A stretch of DNA of 26,239 nucleotides, taken from contig DAIODI010000016.1 in the NCBI GenBank assembly GCA_036746875.1, positions 1 through 26,239 of the forward strand, given 5' to 3'. The position numbers were made by a program, and so were the translations under genes. Source of the stretch: DAIODI01 sp036746875 (GTDB lineage Bacteria; Pseudomonadota; Alphaproteobacteria; Rhizobiales; Aestuariivirgaceae). The notes below the pieces were generated by a model. That model saw nothing but the letters and a program-made list of their open reading frames with translations, did not search any database and had not been told where the DNA came from. Shown here piece by piece: positions 7,511 through 15,816 of the stretch (positions within the stretch are counted from its first letter, which is position 1; each line of letters begins with the position of its first letter).

Positions 7511-8374
7511 CTACTCGGTCTTGATCTCGGCCTTCACGATCATCGCCGGGTCAAGCCCGTACTTCTTCATAAGTTCCGCCTGGGTGCCGTTGGCCTGCAT
7601 GATCTGAAGCCCCTCGAAGATGGCCCGGTTCAGATCCTTGTTGTCGTTCTTCACGGCGGTGCCGATGTTGAAACCGGACAGGATCATGAACGCGCGCTTG
7701 AATTTCGCCGGATCCTTCTCGACCTGCGCGTCGACCACCGTCAGGTCGTAGAGAACGATATCCGTGCGCTCGTCGCTGACGAGACGGATCGCCGACGCGA
7801 CATCGGGATAGGTGAGGATTTCGATCCCCGGCTTGCCGGCGGCCTTGCACTTCTCGTCCTGCGCCTTCACCTGCGGCTCTTCCACGGTGCCGACGCCGAC
7901 GGCGATCCGGTTGCCGCAGAAGTCGTCGAAGCCCTTGATGTCCTTGGTGTTGTTCGCCTGCGTCAGCCCGCCGGTGGCGGCCTGCATGTAGAGCACATAG
8001 TCGGCCTGCTTGGCGCGCTCGGGCGTGTAATAGAGGTTATCCCAGAACACGTCCGCCTGGCCGGCGACGACTGCGGGCAGGATGCCCGACCAGCCGGCGA
8101 GGAACCATTCGTACTTGATGCCGTGGCAATCCATCACCGCCTTGGCCAGGTCGGCGTCGAAGCCGATGATCTTGTTGAAGTCGGCCGGGTCGCGCATGAC
8201 GAACGGCGGCGTCTGCGGATCGCCGCCGATCTTGATCGTCTTGCCGGCGAGCGAGGGAAACTTTTCAGCCAGCTTGTCGGGTTCGCAGGCAGGCGCGGCA
8301 TTGGCCACGGAGGCCGCGGCGGCGCTGATCGCGGCTGCGCCCACGAGAGCCGCCAAAGTCTTCCTGAAGCGCAT
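7511..8374 (-). CDS. polar amino acid ABC transporter substrate-binding protein (SBP_bac_3)
   Basis: A 287-residue periplasmic solute receptor of the family-3 type. The signal peptide is clear: MRFRK, a hydrophobic Ala-rich core, and a probable cleavage after VANA (23-26). The mature protein begins with a Cys-containing segment, as is common in this family, and shows TIKIGGDPQTPPFVMRD, IGFDADLAKAV and DVFWDNLYYTPERAKQADY, typical of lobe I and the hinge. The ATG at 8374 has GGGAGAG 6-7 bases upstream; longer open frame to 8410 has no family support. It is the first gene of the importer operon. Upstream is a divergent region shared with the aminotransferase gene, with an operator-like motif overlapping its probable -10 box. 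The ligand is not predictable, but the family prefers amino acids and related zwitterions. Confidence 0.93.
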   Translation of the reverse strand: MRFRKTLAALVGAAAISAAAASVANAAPACEPDKLAEKFPSLAGKTIKIGGDPQTPPFVMRDPADFNKIIGFDADLAKAVMDCHGIKYEWFLAGWSGILPAVVAGQADVFWDNLYYTPERAKQADYVLYMQAATGGLTQANNTKDIKGFDDFCGNRIAVGVGTVEEPQVKAQDEKCKAAGKPGIEILTYPDVASAIRLVSDERTDIVLYDLTVVDAQVEKDPAKFKRAFMILSGFNIGTAVKNDNKDLNRAIFEGLQIMQANGTQAELMKKYGLDPAMIVKAEIKTE

Positions 8375-8452
8375 GTTTTCTCTCCCTTTCGACACCGGTC
8401 CGGTCGCCACAGGTCCGGTCTGGCCTGACCGCGACCCAATCCGGCAAACTGG

Positions 8453-8484
8453 ATGATTGGATACAGTTTACGAGAACTCGTCAA
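8453..8484 (-). promoter_or_regulatory. importer promoter with overlapping operator-like site 1
   Basis: On the minus strand, TTGACG (8484-8479), a 17-base spacer and TCCAAT (8461-8456) form a plausible sigma70 promoter for the binding-protein gene. The sequence TGTATCCAATCAT (8465-8453) covers the -10 box and is repeated exactly, 13 of 13 bases, at 10728-10740 in front of the cyclase gene. Repression by the local GntR/FCD regulator is inferred. Confidence 0.6.
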
Positions 8485-8550
8485 GGCCGGCGTCGCGGCA
8501 GTCTTGGCCTGTTTCTGCGGCAGCCGCCCGAATTCGAGGCAGGAGATGGA

Positions 8551-8580
8551 TTGACTCGGATACTTGTATCCAGTTAGCGT
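8551..8580 (+). promoter_or_regulatory. aminotransferase promoter with operator-like site 2
   Basis: TTGACT (8551-8556) is a good -35 box; the expected -10 position (around 8574-8580) is weak. Directly after the -35 box is a perfect 6-2-6 inverted repeat, GGATAC-TT-GTATCC (8558-8571), which continues as TTGTATCCAG (8564-8573), the same motif as sites 1 and 3. A repressor bound here would block RNA polymerase. Confidence 0.6.
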
Positions 8581-8607
8581 CAATCTCCATTCATCCGGAC
8601 GCCGCAC

Positions 8608-9999
8608 ATGACCGATCATCCGAATTCGCTCGCCGCCATAGACCGGGCGCATGTCGTTCACCCGTATGCGAATCTTCGCGCCAACGAGCAGGGCCAGCCG
8701 CTGATCATCACCCGGGGGGATGGCGTCTACGTCGAGGACGACCAGGGGCGCCGCTACATCGAGGGCGTCGCGGCGCTGTGGTACGCCGCTCTCGGCTTCA
8801 GCGAACAGCGGCTGGCCGAGGCCGCATACCGGCAGATGCGACGCTTGCCGTGCTACCACGCGTTCGGCGCGAAGATCGCCGACGTGACGGTTGAGCTGAC
8901 CCAGCGTCTTTTGGCCATCGCGCCCGCCGGCCTGCAGCACGTCTTCTATTCCTCGTCGGGTTCGGAAGCGAACGACACCGCCATGAAGATCGTGCGGTAC
9001 TACAACAACGCGCTTGGCCGGCCGCGGAAGAAGAAGATCATTTCACGCCAGTTCGCCTACCACGGAACCACGCTTGCGACATCCAGCCTCACCGGCGTGC
9101 CGCGCAATCACTTCGACTTCGACGCGCCGGCGCCGGACGTTCTGCATACGGATTTTCCGTCCTGGTATCGCGGCGGCCTGCCTGGCGAGAGCGAGGAGGC
9201 GTTCGCATCGCGCCTGGCGGCGAACCTCGAAGCGATGATCGAGCGCGAAGGGGCAGACACCATCGCCGCCTTCTGGGCCGAGCCCGTGATGGGCGTGGGC
9301 GGCGTGATCATTCCTCCGCGCGGCTACTTCGAGAAGGTGCAGGCGGTGCTGAGGCGCCACGACATCCTCTTCGTCGTCGACGAGGTGATCTCCGGGTTCG
9401 GCCGGCTCGGCGACATGTTCGGTTCGACGACCTTCGACCTGCGGCCCGACATGGTGGTCCTCGCCAAGGCGCTGACCAGCGGTTACCTGCCGATGTCGGC
9501 GTTGCTGATGAACGACCGGGTCTACGCGACGGTGGCCGACAACTCCGTGCGCCACGGCGTGCTGGGACACGGCTACACCTACACCGCCCACCCGGCTCCG
9601 GCGGCGGTGGCGCTGGAGACGCTCAAGATCTACGAGGAGCTCGACATCGTCTCCCGGGTGCGGGCGCTGGCGCCGGGCTTCAAGTCGGGTCTTGCGGACC
9701 TCGAAGCCTCACCGATCGTCGGCGAGGCGCGGGCGATCGGACTGATCGGCGGCCTCGAAATCGTCGCCGACAAGGCCGCCAGGACAAGGTTTGCTCCGGA
9801 GGTCGGGGCGGCGAAGCTCGTGGAGACCAAGTGCCTGGAGCACGGCTTGATCCTGCGCGCCCTCGGCGACGTCCTCGCCGTTGCGCCCCCGCTGATCATC
9901 ACGCCGGGCGAACTGGCGGAGCTTCTGGCGCGGCTGAAGCGCGCCCTCGCAGACGCCGAGACGGAACTGAGCGGACGCGGCCTCCTCAACGCCGCCTGA
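8608..9999 (+). CDS. class III PLP-dependent aminotransferase (omega-amino acid:pyruvate type)
   Basis: A 463-residue fold-type I transaminase of class III, a group that moves amino groups from omega-amino acids, amines or beta-alanine-like compounds to pyruvate or similar acceptors. Key features are the phosphate-binding region SSSGSEANDTAMK (115-127), YHGTT (151-155), the cofactor-contacting Asp258 in FVVDEVISGFGRLG, and the Schiff-base Lys287 in LAKALTSGYLP. Length is normal. The ATG at 8608 lies about 30 bases after the promoter with operator-like site 2. It is transcribed away from the importer and converges on the cyclase gene (9-base gap), so importer and aminotransferase are probably co-regulated. 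The substrate is likely the imported compound or an amine released from it; this is inferred from context. Confidence 0.92.
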   Translation: MTDHPNSLAAIDRAHVVHPYANLRANEQGQPLIITRGDGVYVEDDQGRRYIEGVAALWYAALGFSEQRLAEAAYRQMRRLPCYHAFGAKIADVTVELTQRLLAIAPAGLQHVFYSSSGSEANDTAMKIVRYYNNALGRPRKKKIISRQFAYHGTTLATSSLTGVPRNHFDFDAPAPDVLHTDFPSWYRGGLPGESEEAFASRLAANLEAMIEREGADTIAAFWAEPVMGVGGVIIPPRGYFEKVQAVLRRHDILFVVDEVISGFGRLGDMFGSTTFDLRPDMVVLAKALTSGYLPMSALLMNDRVYATVADNSVRHGVLGHGYTYTAHPAPAAVALETLKIYEELDIVSRVRALAPGFKSGLADLEASPIVGEARAIGLIGGLEIVADKAARTRFAPEVGAAKLVETKCLEHGLILRALGDVLAVAPPLIITPGELAELLARLKRALADAETELSGRGLLNAA

Positions 10000-10008
10000 C
10001 AGCCACGG

Positions 10009-10695
10009 CTACATTACGAGCGCAACCGGGCGCACCGGGCAGCCGGTGCCGTCGCGCATGTTGAGCGGCAGGCACACGAACAGGAAATCCTTCCCCTGGA
10101 GCTTCTCCAGGTTGGCGAGCTGCTGCACCATGCAGATGTTGGCGTGGAGCCAGATCTTGTGCGTCGGCCACCACCATTCGGCCGGATCGTCCATGCCGAT
10201 CAGATCGGTGCAGAACAGCGTCATTCCCCGCTCCACCAGCCATTGCGCCGTGTCGGTGGGGATGAAGGGGCGCTCCTTGATCCAGTTACCCTGCCCCCAC
10301 GTCTTGTCACGGCCGGTCCAGCAGATGATCGCCCTGCCCGGCTCGATGGGCCTGCCGGTTCTGGCCTCGGCGGCCTCGAAGTCGGCGATGGTGATGGCCT
10401 CGTTGTTCTTCTTCCAGGTGAAGTCGTAGAGGTTCCCCGGGCAGATCAGCTGTTCGAGAGGCACCTTGCCGACCGGAACGCCTTGCCGGTCGAAGTGGCG
10501 CGGGGCGTCCACATGGGTGCTGCAATGCTCCGGCATGAGGATCATGCGCGATTCCATCGCGAGCCTGCCGCCGGAGTAAACGCCAAGGGTGTCGTAGGAT
10601 TCGATCGGGAAAAACGCGATCTGCACCCCGCCGATGTTGGGCATGCCGTTGAACAGTTCCCGCCCCAGATCGATGATTTCCTTAACTGCGGCCAT
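10009..10695 (-). CDS. cyclase family protein (kynurenine formamidase-like metal hydrolase)
   Basis: A 228-residue member of the cyclase family (PF04199 type), which includes bacterial kynurenine formamidase and isatin hydrolase. These enzymes use bound metal to open or hydrolyse amide or lactam bonds. The metal motif HxGTHxDxPxH appears as HCSTHVDAPRH, with His57, His61, Asp63 and His67 all kept and Gly replaced by Ser. The C-terminal FLFVCLPLNMRDGTGCPVRP fits the family's product-binding tail. The start chosen is ATG 10695, preceded by GGGGAAG; an in-frame ATG at 10740 would begin inside operator-like site 3 and is unlikely. No tryptophan-pathway genes are nearby, so kynurenine is not the obvious substrate. 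It is divergent from the regulator gene. Confidence 0.9.
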   Translation of the reverse strand: MAAVKEIIDLGRELFNGMPNIGGVQIAFFPIESYDTLGVYSGGRLAMESRMILMPEHCSTHVDAPRHFDRQGVPVGKVPLEQLICPGNLYDFTWKKNNEAITIADFEAAEARTGRPIEPGRAIICWTGRDKTWGQGNWIKERPFIPTDTAQWLVERGMTLFCTDLIGMDDPAEWWWPTHKIWLHANICMVQQLANLEKLQGKDFLFVCLPLNMRDGTGCPVRPVALVM

Positions 10696-10725
10696 CGCTT
10701 CCCCACACGCCTTTTGGTTTGCATC

Positions 10726-10754
10726 CTTGTATCCAATCATGTTACGGGAAGCAA
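10726..10754 (-). promoter_or_regulatory. cyclase promoter with operator-like site 3 (divergent from regulator gene)
   Basis: On the minus strand, TTGCTT (10754-10749), a 17-base spacer and TACAAG (10731-10726) form a plausible promoter for the cyclase gene. The operator-like TTGTATCCAATCAT (10727-10740) covers the -10 box and upstream spacer. It also lies upstream of the divergent GntR-family gene at 10811, so autoregulation is possible. Confidence 0.6.
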
Positions 10755-10810
10755 GTTTGCGATCATTCGAGCGTGACCTGTCGCGGGCCGGCGATGGAGG
10801 GCGGGGCGTA

Positions 10811-11479
10811 ATGGTGACCGACGTTGACGATCGCGGTTCAGCCTCCGCGGAGCTTGAGGCCTACACCTATCTGCTCAATCGCATCCGCCGGGGCGAGCTG
10901 AAATCCGGGATGCGCCTGCGCGCCGAAGAGATCGCCGGCGAGATCGGGATGAGCCGTATGCCGGTGCGGGAAGCCTTCCGGCGGCTCGACGCGGAGGGGC
11001 TGCTCACCATCCGGCCGAACCGCGGCGCCATCGTCGCCGATTTCACCGCCCCGCAGATCCTTGAACTGTTCGAAATGCGTTCGGTGCTGGAAGGTCTGGC
11101 GATGCGCCATGCCGTCGGCAACGTCGGCGGGTCAGCCATCGAGGATCTGCGCGACCTGCTGTTCCGCATGGACCGCGGGCGGCACGAATGCGACCAGTGG
11201 CTGAGGCGGCACTGGGAATTTCACGAGTACGTTTGCCGGCTCTCCGGGCGGGCGCGCCTGCTGCGCGAGATCGAGAAGCTGCATGTCATGCTCGAGCCGC
11301 ACCTGCGCTTCTATTTCATCAACGTGAAGAAGCCGATCGGCGTGCTGCAGCAGCATCAGCACCTCATCGACATGCTGGTGGCCGGCGATCCCGACAGGGC
11401 CGAAGCGGAGATGCGCGAACACGTGCTCGAAACGGCCCCGGCGCTCATCGCGTTCCTGCATGGCGCGAACGACGGCTGA
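10811..11479 (+). CDS. GntR-family transcriptional regulator, FCD (FadR-type) subgroup
   Basis: A 222-residue DNA-binding regulator. The N-terminal winged helix-turn-helix (about 15-78) has the GntR pattern LRAEEIAGEIGMSRMPVREA followed by RRLDAEGLLTIRPNRGAIV. The C-terminal FCD ligand-binding domain (about 84-215) keeps the usual metal-binding histidines, His138 in EFHEY, His184 in QHQHLIDM and His204 in MREHV. Such regulators respond to carboxylic acids or related metabolites and are usually local repressors. The ATG at 10811 is chosen because GGAGG lies 10 bases upstream; the longer frame from 10634 runs through the intergenic region. The GGT-family gene follows after 22 bases. It is the obvious candidate to bind the three operator-like sites at 8453, 8558 and 10727. 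Confidence 0.92.
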   Translation: MVTDVDDRGSASAELEAYTYLLNRIRRGELKSGMRLRAEEIAGEIGMSRMPVREAFRRLDAEGLLTIRPNRGAIVADFTAPQILELFEMRSVLEGLAMRHAVGNVGGSAIEDLRDLLFRMDRGRHECDQWLRRHWEFHEYVCRLSGRARLLREIEKLHVMLEPHLRFYFINVKKPIGVLQQHQHLIDMLVAGDPDRAEAEMREHVLETAPALIAFLHGANDG

Positions 11480-11501
11480 CACCATCCCGGAGACCCGACG
11501 C

Positions 11502-13097
11502 GTGAGAGATCTTGAGAAACCCGGGCGTTCGCAGGTCGTGGCGCGCAACGGCATGGCCGCCACATCGCACCCGCTCTCCACGCTCGCCGCCATCAACATG
11601 CTGCAGGCCGGCGGCAACGCCATGGATGCGGCGATCGCCGCGTGCGCCGTGCAATGCGTCGTCGAACCCGGCTCGACGGGCGTCGGCGGCGACTGCTTCG
11701 CGCTCTACATGCGCCGCGGCGAAGGCGAGATCTTCGCCTTCAACGGGTCCGGCAGGTTGCCCGCCGCCGCGACGCTGGAGACTTACCGCAAGGCGGTCGG
11801 CGAGGCCGCCATCCCGCGGCAGTCGCCCTTCGCGGTGACGATCCCCGGCGCCGTCGACGCCTGGCACCAGCTGTTGCGCGACCATGGCGCGAAGTCTCTG
11901 GCCGACGTGCTGCAGCCGGCCATCGCCCTTGCCCACGACGGCTACGGCGTCAGCGAGCGGGTGCATGTGGACTGGGTCGAGCAGGAGCCGGTGCTGGCCG
12001 CTGACGCCAACGCCGCCCGGCTGTTCCTCGTCAACGGCAGGGCCCCCGCCGTCGGTAGCGTGCACCGGCAGCCGGAGCTTGCCCGGACGCTTGAAGCGAT
12101 CGCCTCCGGCGGGCGCGACGCCTTCTATGCGGGCGTGATCGCCCGGGACATGGTGGATTACCTCCGCGGCATCGGCGGCCTGCATGCACTGGCGGACTTC
12201 GAGTCTGCGCGCGGCGAGTACGTGCGCCCGATTTCGTGCCGCTTCCGGGGCCACGACATCTTCGAATGTCCGCCGAACGGGCAAGGCATCGTGGCGCTTC
12301 TTATCCTCAACATCCTCTCGGGCTTCGAAACGAAGGGAAGCCCGCTGACGCTCGAAACCTACCATCGCGAGATCGAGGCGACGCGACTGGCCTACGCCGT
12401 CCGAAACGCCGCCGTCGCCGATCCTGCGATGGCGCATGTGCCGGTGAGCGACCTTTTGTCCGAAACGCTGGCCGGCCGGCTGCGGGCGATGATCGTGGCC
12501 GGACAGCGCCTCGATCCGCTTCCTGCGTATGTGCCGCCGCCCCACAGCGACACGGTGTACATCACCGTCGTCGACAAGGATCGCAACGTCGCGAGCTTCA
12601 TCAACTCAACGTTCAGTCCCTTCGGCGCCGGGCTCGCGACGCCGAACACCGGCATCGTCCTCCACAACCGCGGCGTCAGCTTCTCGCTGGAGGCCGGGCA
12701 TCCCAACGCCGTTGCGCCCGGCAAGCGGCCGATGCACACGATCATCCCGGGGTTGGCGCTGATGAACCGGCGGGCCGCCATGCCGTTCGGGGTCATGGGA
12801 GGCCACTACCAGGCGATGGGCCATGCGTCGTTCATCTCGAAGGTCTATGGCTACGGCCTCGACATGCAGGAAGCAATGAGCCTGCCGCGCGTGTTCCCTC
12901 TGCCCGGTACCGGTCAGGTGGAGTACGAACTTACCCTCGATCCGCAGATCGCGGACGGGCTCAGGGCCATGGGCTACACGCTCGTCCGTCCCACCCGCCC
13001 GATCGGCGGCGCGCAGGCAATCTCCATCGACTGGGAGCGCCGCGTGCTCACCGGCGCGTCGGACCCACGCAAGGACGGCTGCGCCCTGGGCTACTAG
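11502..13097 (+). CDS. gamma-glutamyltransferase-family Ntn hydrolase, probably cytoplasmic
   Basis: A 531-residue member of the GGT family, proenzymes that self-cleave to expose an N-terminal Thr nucleophile. The expected processing site is before Thr351 in PHSDTVYITVVD. Other family marks are GGNAMDAAIAA (37-47), STGVGGDCFALY (58-69) and SFSPFGAG-like FSPFGAG (371-377). The usual substrate-binding motif DxREtAP is replaced by FNGSGRLPA (80-88), as in GGT-like subgroups. No signal peptide is present, unlike periplasmic GGT. The start taken is GTG 11502 with GGAGA 8 bases upstream; ATG 11460 would overlap the regulator gene and has no ribosome site. Related enzymes include oxamate amidohydrolase (HpxW) and acylases, so the substrate may be an amide other than a gamma-glutamyl compound. 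It is probably co-transcribed with the regulator. Confidence 0.88.
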   Translation: MRDLEKPGRSQVVARNGMAATSHPLSTLAAINMLQAGGNAMDAAIAACAVQCVVEPGSTGVGGDCFALYMRRGEGEIFAFNGSGRLPAAATLETYRKAVGEAAIPRQSPFAVTIPGAVDAWHQLLRDHGAKSLADVLQPAIALAHDGYGVSERVHVDWVEQEPVLAADANAARLFLVNGRAPAVGSVHRQPELARTLEAIASGGRDAFYAGVIARDMVDYLRGIGGLHALADFESARGEYVRPISCRFRGHDIFECPPNGQGIVALLILNILSGFETKGSPLTLETYHREIEATRLAYAVRNAAVADPAMAHVPVSDLLSETLAGRLRAMIVAGQRLDPLPAYVPPPHSDTVYITVVDKDRNVASFINSTFSPFGAGLATPNTGIVLHNRGVSFSLEAGHPNAVAPGKRPMHTIIPGLALMNRRAAMPFGVMGGHYQAMGHASFISKVYGYGLDMQEAMSLPRVFPLPGTGQVEYELTLDPQIADGLRAMGYTLVRPTRPIGGAQAISIDWERRVLTGASDPRKDGCALGY

Positions 13098-13112
13098 GGC
13101 GGACTCCGCCCT
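13096..13112 (+). terminator. short hairpin at the stop codon of the GGT-family gene
   Basis: A perfect 7-bp stem with a 3-base loop, AGGGCGG-ACT-CCGCCCT, begins within the stop codon and runs into repeat copy B. There is no U-tract, so a role in ending or protecting the transcript is only possible. Confidence 0.4.
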
Positions 13113-13195
13113 GACGATATCAGGCCGTCCGCTCTATCGTCATGTATTTACATCATTCTTATGCGCCAAGTGGCAGCCGCTTGGCGCGATGGTGC
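13111..13195 (+). repeat. palindromic intergenic repeat, copy B
   Basis: This copy fills nearly the whole gap between the convergent GGT-family and AsmA genes. From CTGAC to the end it aligns with copy C over 85 versus 86 bases; the ungapped last 51 bases match at 35 positions. It contains a perfect 8-bp stem, GCGCCAAG (13163-13170) and CTTGGCGC (13180-13187), with a 9-base loop. Confidence 0.75.
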
Positions 13196-13196
13196 G

Positions 13197-15020
13197 TCAG
13201 GGCGAAGCGGGGGCCGGTAGCCCTGGCGCCGGCGCGGGACCAGTCTGTGGGGGCGCGGCAGGGTCGGGCGCGGCGGGGTCGGGCGAGATGTCGGCGAACG
13301 CCTTGGGCTCGTCCCACGGGCCCTTCAGGAGGATCACCGGGGAAGGCGCGGGCGTTGAGGCTTCGGCGGCCGGCGGCGGCAGCGTCACCGCCGCCTTGAG
13401 GTCGAGGCGGCGGCGGAGGAGATCGACGATGCCCTGCCCCGCAGCCGACAGCGCCGGGCCTTGCACCACCAGATCCTTCGTCGCCGCCAGTCCGTCCACG
13501 CCGGCGAACCCGCCCTGCAGAAGCGTGAACGGCGTGGCCGCGGCCGCCGCCGGTCCCGGCGGCCGCCAGCCGGCGACGATGGCCATCTGCGCCTGCCGCG
13601 CGAGGACGGCGAGGTCCACGCCCTCCACGGCCCCGTCGGCGAACGACATCCACGCCGCCCCCTTCAGCGTCGCCACCAGTTCGCGCTGGCTCGCCCCGGC
13701 CGCGGCGACGGTGAGAGCCGCCTCGCCGCGCCCGCGCAGCGCACCCGAGCCCGTGAGCGCGGCGAACGCCTGCCCGGCGTCGATCGCCTTCGCCTCCACG
13801 TCGATCGACACGGCCGGCGCAGGCGTGGCGCCGTTCAGCGCCACCGTGCCCTTCAGCGCGCCGCCCCATAGCTCCGCCTCGGCGATGTCGGCGTCGAGCT
13901 TTCCGCCGTCAAGCTTCACCCGGGCGGCGAGCTTCCCCAGCGACAGGTCGCGGAAGGCGAACCCGCCCGCGGCGATGTCGAGGGTGGCGTCGAGCGCCTT
14001 GAGCCCCGCAAACGACAGCCGCGCGTCGCTCCAGTCGTCCGACACCGGACCGCGCGGCACGTAGACGTCGGCGTCGATGCGATCGACGCCGAGCGCGGCG
14101 TCGAGCCGCGGGCGCGCCCCGGCCAGGTCGAGCGTGGCGCGCCCCCTGGCGGTCATGCCGTCGAGCCCCAGCACGAGATCGGAGAGCTTCACGGTCGCCC
14201 CCTCGCTGTCCACCGCCGCGGTCAGCTTCAGCGCGCCGAGGCCTGGTCCGCCCTCGGTCCTGTAGCCGATCCACCGCAGGAGCTCGCGCAGCGACGGCGA
14301 GTCCGCCTCGCCGGTTCCGGCAAGCGACACGCCATGGGCGAGGCTTGCGCGGCCAGAGAACGACGCCTTGAGCGGCGCGGCGTCGATGGCGATGTCGATG
14401 GGCGAGCCTTCCGCGGCCAGCCGCTGCGGCGACTTCACGTCGAGCGAAACCGCCACCCGCTGGCCGTTCCAGGTGAGGTGTCCCTCCACGCCGGCGGCCG
14501 CCCCTCCGGCAGGCGGCGTGAGCCTCAGGTTCGCCTCCGTCACCTGCGCCGTCGCGCCCGTGCGCTCGTCGAGATACCGGATGTCGCCGCCCTCGATCCG
14601 CACGGGGTAGGGCAGCGCGACGCCCGCCGCGCCCTCCGGCGGCAACCAGTTGGGCCTGCCCGCGCCGTTGGTGATCAGCGACAGGCGCGGCCGGATCACG
14701 TCGATCGCCGCCGGCTCCATCCGCTGCGCCAGGATCGCGCCGGGTTCAAGCGTGATGCGTACCGCCTCGATCACCGCAACCTGTCCCGGATCGCCGCCCG
14801 GCGGATTGGAGATGACGACGTCATAGAGGGTGACGCCGGGTGACGACCACAACGATGCGGTGACTCCGCCGTTGACGGTCAGGGTCCGCCCTGTCGCCTG
14901 CCGGACGGCCTCGGTCAGCGCGGTCACCGCGAACCGGCTGGGCGCGAGCCAGGGCAGCGCCGCGATGGCGAGCGCCACGGCGAGAACGGCTGCAAGGACG
15001 ACAGGAATCGTGCGGCTCAT
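13197..15020 (-). CDS. AsmA family protein
   Basis: A 607-residue inner-membrane-anchored protein of the AsmA family, large beta-rich proteins facing the periplasm and linked in other bacteria to outer-membrane assembly and lipid transport. A single N-terminal membrane anchor (about residues 5-27) is followed by the AsmA-type block beginning FAVTALTEAVRQATGRTLTV. The family pattern ATLDIAAGGFAFRDLSLGKL lies mid-protein, and the C-terminal AsmA_2-like part has ATLKGAAWMSFADGAVEGVD. The last ~30 residues are Pro/Ala-rich. It is divergent from the LysE-family gene and has no link to the catabolic genes, from which repeat copy B separates it. It is probably a chromosomal housekeeping gene. Confidence 0.87.
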   Translation of the reverse strand: MSRTIPVVLAAVLAVALAIAALPWLAPSRFAVTALTEAVRQATGRTLTVNGGVTASLWSSPGVTLYDVVISNPPGGDPGQVAVIEAVRITLEPGAILAQRMEPAAIDVIRPRLSLITNGAGRPNWLPPEGAAGVALPYPVRIEGGDIRYLDERTGATAQVTEANLRLTPPAGGAAAGVEGHLTWNGQRVAVSLDVKSPQRLAAEGSPIDIAIDAAPLKASFSGRASLAHGVSLAGTGEADSPSLRELLRWIGYRTEGGPGLGALKLTAAVDSEGATVKLSDLVLGLDGMTARGRATLDLAGARPRLDAALGVDRIDADVYVPRGPVSDDWSDARLSFAGLKALDATLDIAAGGFAFRDLSLGKLAARVKLDGGKLDADIAEAELWGGALKGTVALNGATPAPAVSIDVEAKAIDAGQAFAALTGSGALRGRGEAALTVAAAGASQRELVATLKGAAWMSFADGAVEGVDLAVLARQAQMAIVAGWRPPGPAAAAATPFTLLQGGFAGVDGLAATKDLVVQGPALSAAGQGIVDLLRRRLDLKAAVTLPPPAAEASTPAPSPVILLKGPWDEPKAFADISPDPAAPDPAAPPQTGPAPAPGLPAPASP

Positions 15021-15171
15021 GGGAGCGATCCGGTGGGCGGGCTTGCGTGTGTGCGAGCCGACGGTGGCGGCAGCGTGGCGATTCGGACACGCGACGTCAC
15101 GCTGGCTGCAACGCCGCCGCAGCGCAACCGGCCTCGCCGCGACTTGGGCCGCATGCTACCGTTTCTGCCCG

Positions 15172-15792
15172 ATGACCACGGTGCAGGCGCTCTTCGCCTT
15201 TCTCATCGCCGCTTCGCTGCTGACGCTGGCGCCGGGGCCGGATTCGGCCCTGATCATGCGCAGCGCCGCCGTGAAGGGCACGCGCGATGCCTGGGCGGCG
15301 GCGGCCGGCATCAGCGCCGGGTGCCTGCTGTGGGGCGCCGCGGTCTCGGCGGGCCGTGGCGCGCTGTTGGCGGCGTCGCCGCAAGCCTTTACGGCCCTGA
15401 AGTGGGCCGGCGCGGCGTATCTCGTCTGTCTGGGGCTCGGGTTGCTGCTCAAGCCGCGGCAGGCTCAGGCCGCCGCCGCACTGCCAGGGGCCGGCTCCGG
15501 GCAGGCGTTCCGGCAGGGACTTTTCACCAACGCGCTCAACCCGAAGATCGGTGTGTTCTACATCACCTTCCTGCCGCAGTTCATCCCGGCGGGCGCGAGC
15601 GTGGCGCTGTTCGCGTTCGTGCTGGCCGCAATCCACGTGGCGCTGTCGCTGGCCTGGTTCGCCGTGCTTATCGTGGCGACCGCGAAGGTGTCGCGCGCGC
15701 TCTCCCATCCGGCGACCATCGCCGCGCTGGACCGGCTCACCGGCGTCGTGTTCGTTGGCTTCGGCGTGAAGCTGGCGCTGACCCGGCTGTAG
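15172..15792 (+). CDS. LysE/RhtB family amino acid exporter
   Basis: A 206-residue inner-membrane protein of the LysE/RhtB family, small exporters of amino acids and related metabolites. The N-terminal motif LTLAPGPDSALIM (17-29) is typical of the family. About six hydrophobic segments are visible, with the conserved QGLFTNALNPKIGVFYITFL in the middle. The ATG at 15172 gives the usual family length; the open frame upstream to 14830 overlaps the divergent AsmA gene and is not coding. No clear ribosome site precedes the start. The exported substrate cannot be predicted. Confidence 0.9.
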   Translation: MTTVQALFAFLIAASLLTLAPGPDSALIMRSAAVKGTRDAWAAAAGISAGCLLWGAAVSAGRGALLAASPQAFTALKWAGAAYLVCLGLGLLLKPRQAQAAAALPGAGSGQAFRQGLFTNALNPKIGVFYITFLPQFIPAGASVALFAFVLAAIHVALSLAWFAVLIVATAKVSRALSHPATIAALDRLTGVVFVGFGVKLALTRL

Positions 15793-15816
15793 CCGGGAAC
15801 TGAAGCAGGGCCCGGC

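Noticed and set aside
10641..10740. Alternative start of the cyclase gene at 10740
   Set aside because: It would begin inside the operator-like motif, has no ribosome site, and the added residues have no family similarity.
11460..11501. ATG start for the GGT-family gene inside the end of the regulator gene
   Set aside because: No ribosome site precedes it, whereas GTG 11502 has GGAGA at good spacing.
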